DNA of 64,000 nucleotides from Pachysolen tannophilus NRRL Y-2460. Taxonomy: Eukaryota > Ascomycota > Pichiomycetes > Alaninales > Pachysolenaceae. Every line of letters begins with the position of its first letter. The first letter of the stretch is position 1. The stretch is taken from NCBI GenBank assembly GCA_001661245.1, contig KV454014.1, forward strand, positions 159,179 to 223,178, read 5' to 3'. A program made the translations under genes and the position numbers. Shown piece by piece: positions 28,560 to 37,756 of the stretch. The notes below the pieces were generated by a model. That model saw nothing but the letters and a program-made list of their open reading frames with translations, made no database searches and was not told where the DNA came from.

Positions 28560-29996
28560 TTATTTCCCACTAATCTGTTTAATCATAAACTCTTTAACAA
28601 AATCTAAATTATTTAAAATATCAACACCAAGAGATCTTGCCTTTACTATAGGCATAAAATCAGTACTGTAAATCTTGTGTAATTTATCAACAACTCCAAG
28701 CAAGACGTGGTTTTCAGGCCATCTTTCACTGAAATAAGGTTCCAAACTTAATGGGCTACCAATGTCCAAACCTCTTAAGCTAGCTTTTTCTAAAGCTTTA
28801 ACTAAAGATTTAACATCACCTTGACCCATATTTAAACCTTGACCTGCTAATGGATGAGTAGTATGAGCTGCATCACCAACTAGTGCTACTCTTTCTGAGA
28901 CATAAGTATCTGAATGAGATAATTTCAATGGGAATTTACCTCTAGATTTTGAAATCATTGATGAAACCATAATTGGGTAATTTTCTTCCAAGAATTTTTC
29001 ATCTTTATTTTTAGAAAATTGTTTTAATCTCCAAGATAATTCCAGTGGTAAAGAATCTTCATCATCTTGAGCAATCTTGAAAATATAATTCAATTCATCT
29101 TGATCTAATCTATAAGCAGCATTTACTAATAAGACAAAATTCTCTTCTTTAACTTTCATCAGGATATTACTTAATTCTGGAGTAAGAGTCCATACCAAGC
29201 TAACATAATTATCTGGCATTGGTAATAGTGCAATAGGACCAGTTGGTAAAAACCTTTGCCATGCAACTGGCATTCTAAAACTTTCATGTTCATTTTGTAA
29301 AGTTGCTACAATTCCCCATCTATTATATGACCAACCTCTATTTTCAATTTTAGCAAATTTTCTTGCAGGTGAATTAAAACCATCACAACCAATAAGAAGT
29401 CTTGTTTCAATTTTTGTCCCATTACTCAATTCTAAAACGGGCCAATGATTCTTATCATTTTCCCCAATATTAACAACTTTTGTATTATCCAAAATTTCTA
29501 ATTGATTATCTATAGAATCATTATTATTTAATTCTTCAATTCTTTCAAGTAATGAAGATTGAATATTAATATTTTCACACATTGTGGCAATATCATCATG
29601 TGTAAATTCAATCTTAGCATTTGTAATACCATCATAAGCAATTATATCATCATATGATTGAATTCTATCTTCTTTAATAAATTTCCAAGAACCAATTTCT
29701 TTGAAAAAATCTACTGTTGTTGGAGTTAATGAAACAACTCTATTTGTGAAAAATTCAGGTGCATTTTTTTCAAAATCTTTCAATGGACCCAATAAATTCA
29801 AAGATTCAATAATCTTAATTTTCAAATTACTCGTCAGAGGAGAATTCTTTAAACCAGCACCTAAAGATAACCCAGCTGGTCCTCCTCCAATAATCACCAC
29901 ATCGGCAACCTCATTCTTTACAGCAGTACCAACAGTCGCTAAACCCCTAGCAAATAACCTGCAATTAATCATTCCTCTAAACTGATAAGAAAACAT
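28560..29996 (-). CDS. COQ6: Ubiquinone biosynthesis monooxygenase Coq6
   Basis: FAD-dependent monooxygenase of the mitochondrial CoQ synthome that hydroxylates the C5 position of the quinone ring. The 478 residues include a basic presequence (MFSYQFRGMINCRLFARGLA) and the FAD-binding GxGxxG motif VVIIGGGPAGLSLGAGL (about residue 33). The second FAD motif is VALVGDAAHTTHPLAGQGLN (about residue 365), containing the UbiH/Coq6 family signature GD(A)AHxxHPxAGQG. The downstream helix GDVKSLVKALEKA is also typical. It is divergent from FOL1. Confidence 0.95.
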   Translation of the reverse strand: MFSYQFRGMINCRLFARGLATVGTAVKNEVADVVIIGGGPAGLSLGAGLKNSPLTSNLKIKIIESLNLLGPLKDFEKNAPEFFTNRVVSLTPTTVDFFKEIGSWKFIKEDRIQSYDDIIAYDGITNAKIEFTHDDIATMCENINIQSSLLERIEELNNNDSIDNQLEILDNTKVVNIGENDKNHWPVLELSNGTKIETRLLIGCDGFNSPARKFAKIENRGWSYNRWGIVATLQNEHESFRMPVAWQRFLPTGPIALLPMPDNYVSLVWTLTPELSNILMKVKEENFVLLVNAAYRLDQDELNYIFKIAQDDEDSLPLELSWRLKQFSKNKDEKFLEENYPIMVSSMISKSRGKFPLKLSHSDTYVSERVALVGDAAHTTHPLAGQGLNMGQGDVKSLVKALEKASLRGLDIGSPLSLEPYFSERWPENHVLLGVVDKLHKIYSTDFMPIVKARSLGVDILNNLDFVKEFMIKQISGK

Positions 29997-30264
29997 CAGA
30001 AAAAAAAACCCAACGTTATTTTATTCTCAATCGAATTCAACTGATCCCGTCAATTCTCTTATCGTCAATCAACTGGTGAACTTAGTCAACTTGGTCAACT
30101 TGGTCAACTCTTTCCCACAAAATAATATTTATGTCCGCTCCTTTCCCAAAGTGTCGTGCGTGAAAAATTAAAAATGTTCCTTGTGATGAGGTAGTAATCT
30201 TTTGGGACATTAACAGAGGTTAATCCGACAATACTATTGATAACAATAACAATAGAGGTTATCA

Positions 30265-30302
<38 letters not shown>

Positions 30303-30609
30303 TGGTATTAACTTATTTTGTTTAAAGTATTAGGGGAAAACTTGTTCAACTTGATAATATTTTTTTTCTTTTCTTTTCTTTTTCTTTTCAGGATTTTTTG
30401 TGAAGTTGTCGCAAATACTGAAAAATTTTGTCAAGTCCTGGCGAACCACTTCATCATCAGGACTGACTATAAACAATTGTGTTAAGAGAAGTTGCCTGAA
30501 AAGTATTCTGTCTTCTTTTCCAAGATATGGAATTGTGAATAGTTTAGAATTGGGATTGGAACAGAAACTGGAACTGGAACTGAAAAAGGTTTCTGGAGAT
30601 AAAAATTGT
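29997..30609. other. Divergent promoter region of COQ6 and FOL1
   Basis: Contains direct repeats of TTGGTCAACT (about 30080-30110), a (TA)n tract (30268-30296), a long CT tract ending in CAG (30361-30391) and a 70-codon stop-free stretch in frame with FOL1 (30392-30609). See the findings for the start-codon question. Confidence 0.5.
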
Positions 30610-32985
30610 ATGAATATGGGTACTGATTTAGTTTCTATTAAAAATTTGAAGATAAGTGCTATTACTGGGAAAGATTTTTGGTCAAGATCGGTTTTACAAC
30701 CTTTAGAAGTTAGCGTTGATTTAAAGACTAGTTTTACAAAAGCAAGTTTGAATGATGATTTAAAATATTCTTTAAATTATGCTGTTATTTCAAATAATAT
30801 TTTAAATTTTTTCGATAATTGTAAATCTACCAATTTTCAATCATTAGAAAAAATATCAAATTTTATATTTAAAATTATTTTACAAGATAAGAATGGATCT
30901 TTTGGTAGAATTGGTAAAGTTTGTATTAAAAGTACAAAATCTGAGATAAGATGTGATAATATTGAAATTGAAATGGAAAGAACAAGAGATGAAAATGATA
31001 AAATAATTATTTTACCTCAACGTAATTATTTGGATAAAATTAAAATTAATGGATTAAAATTATTTACAATTATTGGAGTTTTCAAATTTGAAAGATTACA
31101 AAAACAAATTGTTAATTTGGATATTGAAATTCAATATGATTTTTCTCAAAATTATGAACAAAAATTGGATTATTATTTAATAATTGATAAAATTGTTGAA
31201 TATGTTGAACATTCAAAATTTAAAACTGTTGAAGCATTAGTATTGAATGTAGCAAACTTGATTTTCCAATCAAATCAAGATATTACAATTTGTAAAGTCG
31301 CAGTTATAAAACCAAATGCAATTTTATTTTCAGATGGTGTTGGTGTTTCTATTGAAAAGACAAGAAAAGATTTAAAAGATTTTAAAATGATAGAATTTCA
31401 AGAAACTGATAAAATTGAAGAATTAAATAAAATTTCTTTACCTAATTTTAATGATGAAAATTCTATTCAAAATGATTTTAAAGATCATATAGTTTATATT
31501 GCATTTGGATCTAATGAAGGTAATCAATATGAAAATATTTTAAAATCTTTCCAAGAATTGATTAAAAATGATATTAAAATTATAAGTACTTCTACATTAT
31601 ATGAATCTAAACCAATGTATTATTTAAAACAACCAAATTTTTATAATGGTGTTATTAAAACAAGTACAAGACATTCTCCTCATGAATTATTAAAAATTTT
31701 GAAAAAAATTGAATATGAAAAATTAGATCGAATTAAAAAATTTAATAATGGACCAAGAACAATTGATTTGGATATTTTATTGTATGATAATTTAATTTTA
31801 AATGATACTGATTTAACTATTCCACACATTTCATTATGTGAAAGAAATTTTGTCTTAGCACCACTTTGTGAACTTTTATCACCCAATGCAATTCATCCAA
31901 TTACTGCAGAACCATTTCATAATCATTTAAAACAATTATTTGATAACACAATTAAGATAGATTCAAAATTACAAGAATCAAATGATTTAATTAATGTTAT
32001 ACCATTACCTACAAGAAAAAAAAATTTTCAAAAATTATCATTTGATTTAATTAAAAACACTAGTGAAACCATTATTATGGGAATATTAAATGTAACACCA
32101 GATTCATTTTCTGATGCAGGTTCAAATTATCATTTAGATCAAGCATTAAAGACTGTTGAATCCATGTGTTTGAATGGAGTTAAGATTATAGATATAGGAG
32201 GATGTTCTACTAGACCTGGATCTGAGCAACCAACAGAAGAAGAGGAATTATCTCGAGTTTTACCTATAGTGAAACTGATTAGATCTCATGAAAATCCACA
32301 AATCAATGAACTGCTATTAAGTATTGATACATATAGATCTAAAGTTGCTGAAGAATCAATTAAACTTGGAGCTGATATTATCAATGATATAAGTGCAGGA
32401 TTATTTGATAACAAGATGTTTGATGTGGTTGCTAAATATGGCGTTCCATATATTGTAAATCATACAAGAGGGACTATACTGACAATGAATAAATTAACAA
32501 ATTATAATCAAGAAATAGAATCTAATGATGAATTTTTAGAGTTTAATTTAAATTTTAAAGATAATAAAGAAAATCCACTTTTATCAATAATTAGTAAAGA
32601 GTTAACAAGACAATTATCTATTGCATATTCAAAAGGTGTTAAGAAATGGCAAATTATTTTAGATCCAGGAATTGGATTTGCAAAGACAACAGAACAAAAT
32701 ATAATTACAATTAAATCAACAAGAGATTTGAAAAAAAAATCATTACTTAATAAAGAAACTGGTGAATATATAAGTTTTAATAATTTACCTGTATTAATTG
32801 GACCTTCAAGGAAAAAATTTATTGGTAATTTAACAAGAAATTCAAAAGTAGATGAAAGATTGATTGGTACATGTGCTGCCGTCATGTCATGCATTGGTTT
32901 TGGAGCAGATATTGTAAGAGTACACGATTATAAAGAAGTTAGAGATGTATGTTTGATTGGTGATGCTATCTATAAGAATAGGTGA
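30610..32985 (+). CDS. FOL1: Trifunctional folate synthesis enzyme (DHNA-HPPK-DHPS)
   Basis: Makes dihydropteroate by three steps. The 791-residue product from the first ATG has two tandem dihydroneopterin aldolase modules (about 5-110 and 130-245). A pyrophosphokinase domain follows (about 290-440; YIAFGSNEGNQYENILKSF, GPRTIDLDILLYDN). The dihydropteroate synthase domain fills the rest (about 480-790; MGILNVTPDSFSDAG, DIGGCSTRPGS, LDPGIGFAKT, IGPSRKKFIG). The last of these is the sulfonamide target. The fusion order is that of fungal Fol1. The frame continues open 70 codons upstream of this ATG without another ATG, with seven CTG codons, so the true N-terminus is uncertain. Confidence 0.92.
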   Translation: MNMGTDLVSIKNLKISAITGKDFWSRSVLQPLEVSVDLKTSFTKASLNDDLKYSLNYAVISNNILNFFDNCKSTNFQSLEKISNFIFKIILQDKNGSFGRIGKVCIKSTKSEIRCDNIEIEMERTRDENDKIIILPQRNYLDKIKINGLKLFTIIGVFKFERLQKQIVNLDIEIQYDFSQNYEQKLDYYLIIDKIVEYVEHSKFKTVEALVLNVANLIFQSNQDITICKVAVIKPNAILFSDGVGVSIEKTRKDLKDFKMIEFQETDKIEELNKISLPNFNDENSIQNDFKDHIVYIAFGSNEGNQYENILKSFQELIKNDIKIISTSTLYESKPMYYLKQPNFYNGVIKTSTRHSPHELLKILKKIEYEKLDRIKKFNNGPRTIDLDILLYDNLILNDTDLTIPHISLCERNFVLAPLCELLSPNAIHPITAEPFHNHLKQLFDNTIKIDSKLQESNDLINVIPLPTRKKNFQKLSFDLIKNTSETIIMGILNVTPDSFSDAGSNYHLDQALKTVESMCLNGVKIIDIGGCSTRPGSEQPTEEEELSRVLPIVKLIRSHENPQINELLLSIDTYRSKVAEESIKLGADIINDISAGLFDNKMFDVVAKYGVPYIVNHTRGTILTMNKLTNYNQEIESNDEFLEFNLNFKDNKENPLLSIISKELTRQLSIAYSKGVKKWQIILDPGIGFAKTTEQNIITIKSTRDLKKKSLLNKETGEYISFNNLPVLIGPSRKKFIGNLTRNSKVDERLIGTCAAVMSCIGFGADIVRVHDYKEVRDVCLIGDAIYKNR

Positions 32986-33013
32986 AGAAGAAGAAGAAGA
33001 AGAAGAAGAAGAA
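32984..33013. repeat. (GAA)n microsatellite at the FOL1 stop codon
   Basis: About nine GAA units begin at the TGA stop codon of FOL1 and run into the 3' untranslated region. Confidence 0.85.
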
Positions 33014-34011
33014 ACACAAACCGGAGGCTTACCGAGGTGTATACCGAGGCTCTGAATCTCTGATTTTTTGAACATCCCTCGAAATTAAAAAAAAAAAAAA
33101 AGTTTTTCGAGGACCAAAGACCAAGGACCGAGGAAAACGATGCCCACCGATATTCCACACACACATGTATATATATATATATTTATAATATTTATTTTAT
33201 TTTATTTCTGCCCCGGGGCAGATCACAATTTTTTCCTCGGTCGGTTTAAAGTTTCGGTACTATTTCCTTTCCTCGGACTTTTCTTTTCCCGGACTTTCCT
33301 TTTTCCGAAACTTTCTTTTTCTTTTACTTTTTCTTTTTTTTTTTTATTTCTTTTTTGCTATTGTTCCGCACGACTATTTTCCGTGTTAATTTTTCCCCTT
33401 TTCAGTTTTTCCGTGATTTTTTTCACAACCTTTCCTCGAAGTGAAAAATTTTCCAAGACACACAGATAATAACTACAGTTAAAAAAAAAAGGACAAAAAG
33501 GACAAAAATAAAAAAATAGTACGGTTTTTTAAGAAATTTGATTGATAGTTGGTTTTATTTCAATAATCATTTTAAAAGGCGGGCTAGTTTAAGCCAAAAT
33601 AACTACTTTTACTTTACTATTACTACTACTACTTACTGCCTTTTAAATTTTTTTTTTTATTTTTTTGGTTTTTTTGGGTTTTTTTCGTTTTAATCCAACC
33701 TCCTTTTTTTTAATAATTTTTTGGAAAAATTAATAATTATTATACATTTTAGTATATCGTTATATTAATTTTTTTTTCTTTTTTTTCTTTTTCTTTTTTT
33801 CATTATTTTTTAAAGAAAATATTTTATTAAAGTGGAATATAATTCAAAAATAAGGTCCAAATTTTTTTTCCCTTTTGGTTTTAGAGAGAAGAGAAGTGTT
33901 GGAAGTGTTGTTGAGAGAGTGTTGAAAGAAAAAGAGGAAAAACTAAAAAAATAGTGGAAAAAAAAAATTTAAAAAAAATTTTATTATATCCATCCTTTCA
34001 TTTTGAATATA
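32986..34011. other. FOL1 3' region and GIS2 promoter/leader
   Basis: The left half has a cluster of CCGAGG and CCTCGG hexamers plus a CCCCGGGGCAG block and a TA tract (about 33169-33181). The right half is T-rich, then purine-rich (GAGAGAAGAGAAG) next to the GIS2 start. No gene is seen. Confidence 0.5.
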
Positions 34012-34743
34012 ATGGCTGCTGTTTATCCAAGAACTTGTTATAAATGTGGTGAAGTTGGTCACTTTGCTGAAGTTTGTCAGCAGACCGAGAGGTTATGTTA
34101 CAACTGTCGTCAACCGGGCCATGAATCGAATGATTGTCCGGAACCAAAACAGGTTACTCAAAAACAATGTTATAATTGTAATGAGACTGGTCATTTACAA
34201 TCAGAATGTCCTCATCCTGCTAAGCCGTCATTTTCTCAACCAAAATGTTATAACTGTAACAAGTTTGGCCATATTTCAAGAAATTGTCCAAACCCACCTT
34301 CCGATGAAAGTGCTGATGTTGAGGATTCTCCAGTAGCTGCTGGTACTACTACTAGTAATAATACTGCTACTGGTACCGGTGCGGCCGCCGCCTCGGTTTC
34401 CTCCTCCTCCCCAGCCGCCGCCGCTGCTGCCGCCGCTGGTCCTGCTGGTCCTGGTGCTGCCTCCAACGGTGGTTCGGCCCCGGCTGCTAATGGTTCCGGT
34501 AGAGGTTCTTCTTTTAGAAAACCAGCTACAACTTGTTACAAATGTGGTGGTCCAAATCATTTTGCTAGAGACTGTCAAGCAGGTGTTATCAAGTGTTATG
34601 CTTGTGGTAAAAGTGGACATATCTCGAAAGATTGTACTTCTGTTAGTGGCGGATCAAACAATTATAATCAAAAAACTTGTTATGCCTGTGGTAAGAGCGG
34701 TCATATTTCAAGAGATTGTGATTCCAAAACCGAAGAAAATTGA
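34012..34743 (+). CDS. GIS2: CCHC zinc-knuckle nucleic-acid-binding protein Gis2/CNBP
   Basis: Cytoplasmic RNA-binding protein associated with translating mRNAs, orthologous to human CNBP. The 243 residues carry seven CX2CX4HX4C knuckles: CYKCGEVGHFAEVC, CYNCRQPGHESNDC, CYNCNETGHLQSEC, CYNCNKFGHISRNC, CYKCGGPNHFARDC, CYACGKSGHISKDC and CYACGKSGHISRDC. A linker of about 70 residues rich in Ala, Gly, Ser and Pro separates knuckles four and five. Its codons are GC-rich (GCC, TCC), unlike the rest of the gene. The open frame begins three codons earlier at a TTG; the ATG (MAAVYPRTCYKC) is preferred. Confidence 0.94.
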   Translation: MAAVYPRTCYKCGEVGHFAEVCQQTERLCYNCRQPGHESNDCPEPKQVTQKQCYNCNETGHLQSECPHPAKPSFSQPKCYNCNKFGHISRNCPNPPSDESADVEDSPVAAGTTTSNNTATGTGAAAASVSSSSPAAAAAAAAGPAGPGAASNGGSAPAANGSGRGSSFRKPATTCYKCGGPNHFARDCQAGVIKCYACGKSGHISKDCTSVSGGSNNYNQKTCYACGKSGHISRDCDSKTEEN

Positions 34744-35063
34744 AACTGTTAATAATGCAAATGTTTTAGCTGAAGATGTTGTTGTTGTTGTTACTATTGT
34801 TCATTCAATATTCTTTATAATTTTTTTTTTTATTTTTATTTTGGGGGTCTTTTTTTGAAAGAAAAAGAAAAAGAAAAGAAAAGAAAAGAAAAGAAGATCT
34901 TGGTTATTTAAAATATTTATCTTTTATTTACATATCTGTTAATTTATGCTGTTAATTCGTGTTGACCCTTTTATTATTTGCCATTTGTGTGTGTTGTTGT
35001 GTATACGTCTGTATGTATGATCTGAGTGTTTAAAAAAAGAAAAAATAATCTATATTATCATTA
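34744..35063. other. Convergent 3' region of GIS2 and RTC4
   Basis: AT-rich with GTT repeats, a T-run and an AAGAA-rich stretch. No gene is seen. Confidence 0.5.
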
Positions 35064-36368
35064 CTATAAATCATCTTCACTATCTGCTAATAAATCATTC
35101 ATTCCTAATAAATTACCTGTAAAATCATCATTCTTATTCTTTTCCATCATTTTCAATATTTGATCATCAACTATACAAAGTTTTTTCTTTGTTGCTTTCA
35201 TATCTTCATCATCTTCATTGTCACTTATATATTCCTGATCTTTTATATCAATTTTATCCATTATATAAGTACCATAATCAGATGTCCATTCCATTAAATC
35301 ATAACTATCATCTAGATCTTGAAATTTAAATTCATCTTTAATAAATCTAGAAAGTAATTCAGGAACTAACACAAATGAAACAAAATTATCTAGATTCCAA
35401 AATTGAATAACTTGATTTTTTTTAAATTTCAATTGAAATAAATCATGATATTTTAATTTCAATTTTGAAGATATCATTGAAGATCGTACTTTGCCTATAT
35501 AACCTGTAGAAAATTGTCTCATTGGTAATGCTAAAAATTCATCCTGTGACATTGTCTCATTATCAGATTTAGATTGAACCTTCTTTGCCAACCCATAAAA
35601 ATAAGATTTCTCATCTCCACTCAATATCTTTGGTATTAAATCATAATAAGGTTTAATCTTGTTCAATAATTGTTTTTTGGTATATGGTAATGGATGGAAA
35701 TTTTTCCCCTTATATTTCAATTCTGTCTGTTTGATCAATTTAGAATCATCATATATTCTATCCATTAATTTTTCATTTTCTTCTAATATCTCAAATTCCA
35801 TATTTGTTTTCTCCAAGTTTAATAATCCTCTTGCTTTTGCTTCTTCCTTATCTAATTTTTCAAATTCTTCAAATTTCTTATTCTCTTCTTCAATTAATCT
35901 TTTTTTCATCTCTAAATCATTATTTTTTCTTTCCAAATTCTGATCTTTCACATCTTTAACATTTCCTGATTTTTGCAAAGTCTCCTTATTTAACTCCAGT
36001 AATTTTTCTAATTCCTTAATGAAATTATCGTTTTCAGTATCTTCATTTTTATTTCTTCGTCCTTTCATTAAATCTTCATCTTCTGAATCACTCAAGGGAA
36101 TAAAAGAGTTAGAACCAATAAATTTACCTTCCTCTAACTTGTCCCCATCAAGCACAATTTTTTTATTCTGCTCATTGTCACTCAATGCTTCATCCTGTCT
36201 TTTCCTTTTACCTCCAGCTGATGCTGATGCTGCAATTGAATTTGAAGGTACTAAACCTGATCTTGATTTTGAGCCTGATCCTGATCCTGATCCTGATCCA
36301 TTATAATACAAAAAATTCCCTCTACTGTCTTTAACACCATTCTTCCTCCTCCGATAGACATTTGACAT
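35064..36368 (-). CDS. RTC4: Rtc4-like protein (restriction of telomere capping)
   Basis: The 434-residue protein has the fungal RTC4-like domain at its C-terminal half (about 225-370). Recognisable blocks are SYFYGLAKKVQSKS, LALPMRQFSTGYIGKVRS and FVSFVLVPELLSRFIKDEF. S. cerevisiae RTC4 mutations affect growth of telomere-capping mutants; its molecular activity is unknown. The N-terminus is low complexity with a (Gly-Ser) repeat encoded by GATCCT units (minus strand, about 36265-36300), a Lys-rich patch KRKRQ and a charged coiled coil (about 110-215). The last 70 residues are acidic. The ATG one codon inside the open frame was chosen over the leading GTG. Confidence 0.82.
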   Translation of the reverse strand: MSNVYRRRKNGVKDSRGNFLYYNGSGSGSGSGSKSRSGLVPSNSIAASASAGGKRKRQDEALSDNEQNKKIVLDGDKLEEGKFIGSNSFIPLSDSEDEDLMKGRRNKNEDTENDNFIKELEKLLELNKETLQKSGNVKDVKDQNLERKNNDLEMKKRLIEEENKKFEEFEKLDKEEAKARGLLNLEKTNMEFEILEENEKLMDRIYDDSKLIKQTELKYKGKNFHPLPYTKKQLLNKIKPYYDLIPKILSGDEKSYFYGLAKKVQSKSDNETMSQDEFLALPMRQFSTGYIGKVRSSMISSKLKLKYHDLFQLKFKKNQVIQFWNLDNFVSFVLVPELLSRFIKDEFKFQDLDDSYDLMEWTSDYGTYIMDKIDIKDQEYISDNEDDEDMKATKKKLCIVDDQILKMMEKNKNDDFTGNLLGMNDLLADSEDDL

Positions 36369-36618
36369 CACCGTCGCTAGATTATTTGCTCAATTCCGTT
36401 TGGTTCTTCTCTTTTAATACCAAACCTCTTTTATTTTACGGGGAATAAAAAAAATAAAATAAAAAAAAAAAAAAACCACAAAAAATTATTTTATAATTTA
36501 TTTTTCACCTAATTATTTGGAGTTTTCACAAATTCAATTTCAAATTTGATACGAATTGGTTCTTTGTTGCTGGTTTTGTTGCTTGAAGGCTTGAAGGTGT
36601 TATTCTTTGCTTGTTATT

Positions 36619-37644
36619 ATGTCAAATAAAAATTTCTTCAAATCATTGAAGACAGAGCATGTTAAAGATCATGAGCTTGAATCTTATAATGGTAGATATT
36701 CAGAAGTTATTGATTTACAATGGAATAGTACCGGTTCGAGGATTTCTTATTCTAAGACAGATAGATCTATTCGTATATTGAAAAGGTCTCATGATGAGAC
36801 CGAGAATGTCTTGTTGATCAGAAATGCTCATAAATCTCCAGTGGAGAAGATTAGCTGGCACCCAATTTTAGAATATACTTTTGCAACGGTCGCTAAGGAT
36901 AATGAGGTTAAGATATGGAATAGTAATTTCAAAAATACAACTTTTGAATGTGTCAAGACTATTCAGTTGAAAAATAGTAATTCTAGAAATATAATGTGTT
37001 ATTATTCTCCTGATGGGAATTATTTAGCTGTTATTGATAAATTTAATGTTATAACATTAATTCAAGCTGAAAATTACATTGAGATTATCTCGATTAAAGA
37101 GAATTCAAATATTTACGATTTTTGCTGGACAAATACTTTCAATTATTTCTTGGCTGGTCTTTCAAATGGTAAGACATTTATATATAAGTTTGGACCACTT
37201 GATACAAAGACTAATGATTTGTATGAAGTTCATAGAATACATGAATTGAGTAATGGGAATAATTCATCGATAACACAGGTAAAATTTGATCCTAGAGGAG
37301 AATTTTTAATTACAGGTGCTTCAGATGGTGTTATTTCAATCTATGAGACTTTGAGATTCACTTGTTTTGCAACAGTATACGAGGTCGATGAACCGATAAG
37401 TTGTATAGATATTAGTAAAGATGGTACTTATTTCATAGTCACTTTTGAAAATGGTTCAGCTGCAAAGATTTATGAAGTTGACGGTGGTTCAGAAAATTTG
37501 GAGATTGCAAGATGTTTTGTTGGGCTAACCACGTTACCATTGGCCAAATTCTCTCCTACAAAGACAACAGTAGCTCATACTAATGGTAATGACGGATCTA
37601 TAAGTGTCCTATACAAAGGTTTTGAAGCAGTAAGTAGAATGTGA
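36619..37644 (+). CDS. TEX1: THO/TREX complex WD40 subunit Tex1 (THOC3-like)
   Basis: WD-repeat protein of 341 residues that fills its length with a beta-propeller. It likely acts in the THO/TREX complex, coupling transcription to mRNA export. Repeats are visible from VIDLQWNSTGSRISYSKTDR through VEKISWHPILEYTFATVAKD, ITQVKFDPRGEFLITGASDG and ISCIDISKDGTYFIVTFENG to a last blade ending VLYKGF. The pattern of blades and the short length match THOC3/Tex1 better than other yeast WD proteins, but WD families are hard to separate by eye. The start was moved to the first ATG after an open TTG. Confidence 0.78.
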   Translation: MSNKNFFKSLKTEHVKDHELESYNGRYSEVIDLQWNSTGSRISYSKTDRSIRILKRSHDETENVLLIRNAHKSPVEKISWHPILEYTFATVAKDNEVKIWNSNFKNTTFECVKTIQLKNSNSRNIMCYYSPDGNYLAVIDKFNVITLIQAENYIEIISIKENSNIYDFCWTNTFNYFLAGLSNGKTFIYKFGPLDTKTNDLYEVHRIHELSNGNNSSITQVKFDPRGEFLITGASDGVISIYETLRFTCFATVYEVDEPISCIDISKDGTYFIVTFENGSAAKIYEVDGGSENLEIARCFVGLTTLPLAKFSPTKTTVAHTNGNDGSISVLYKGFEAVSRM

Positions 37645-37756
37645 ATTTTTAACAAAAAAAAAAATAAAAAATAATTTATTCATTTTGATTTATTTATATA
37701 TATATATATATATGAGTGTGTGTGTGTAATAAATAATGATGTACTATATACTAGAT

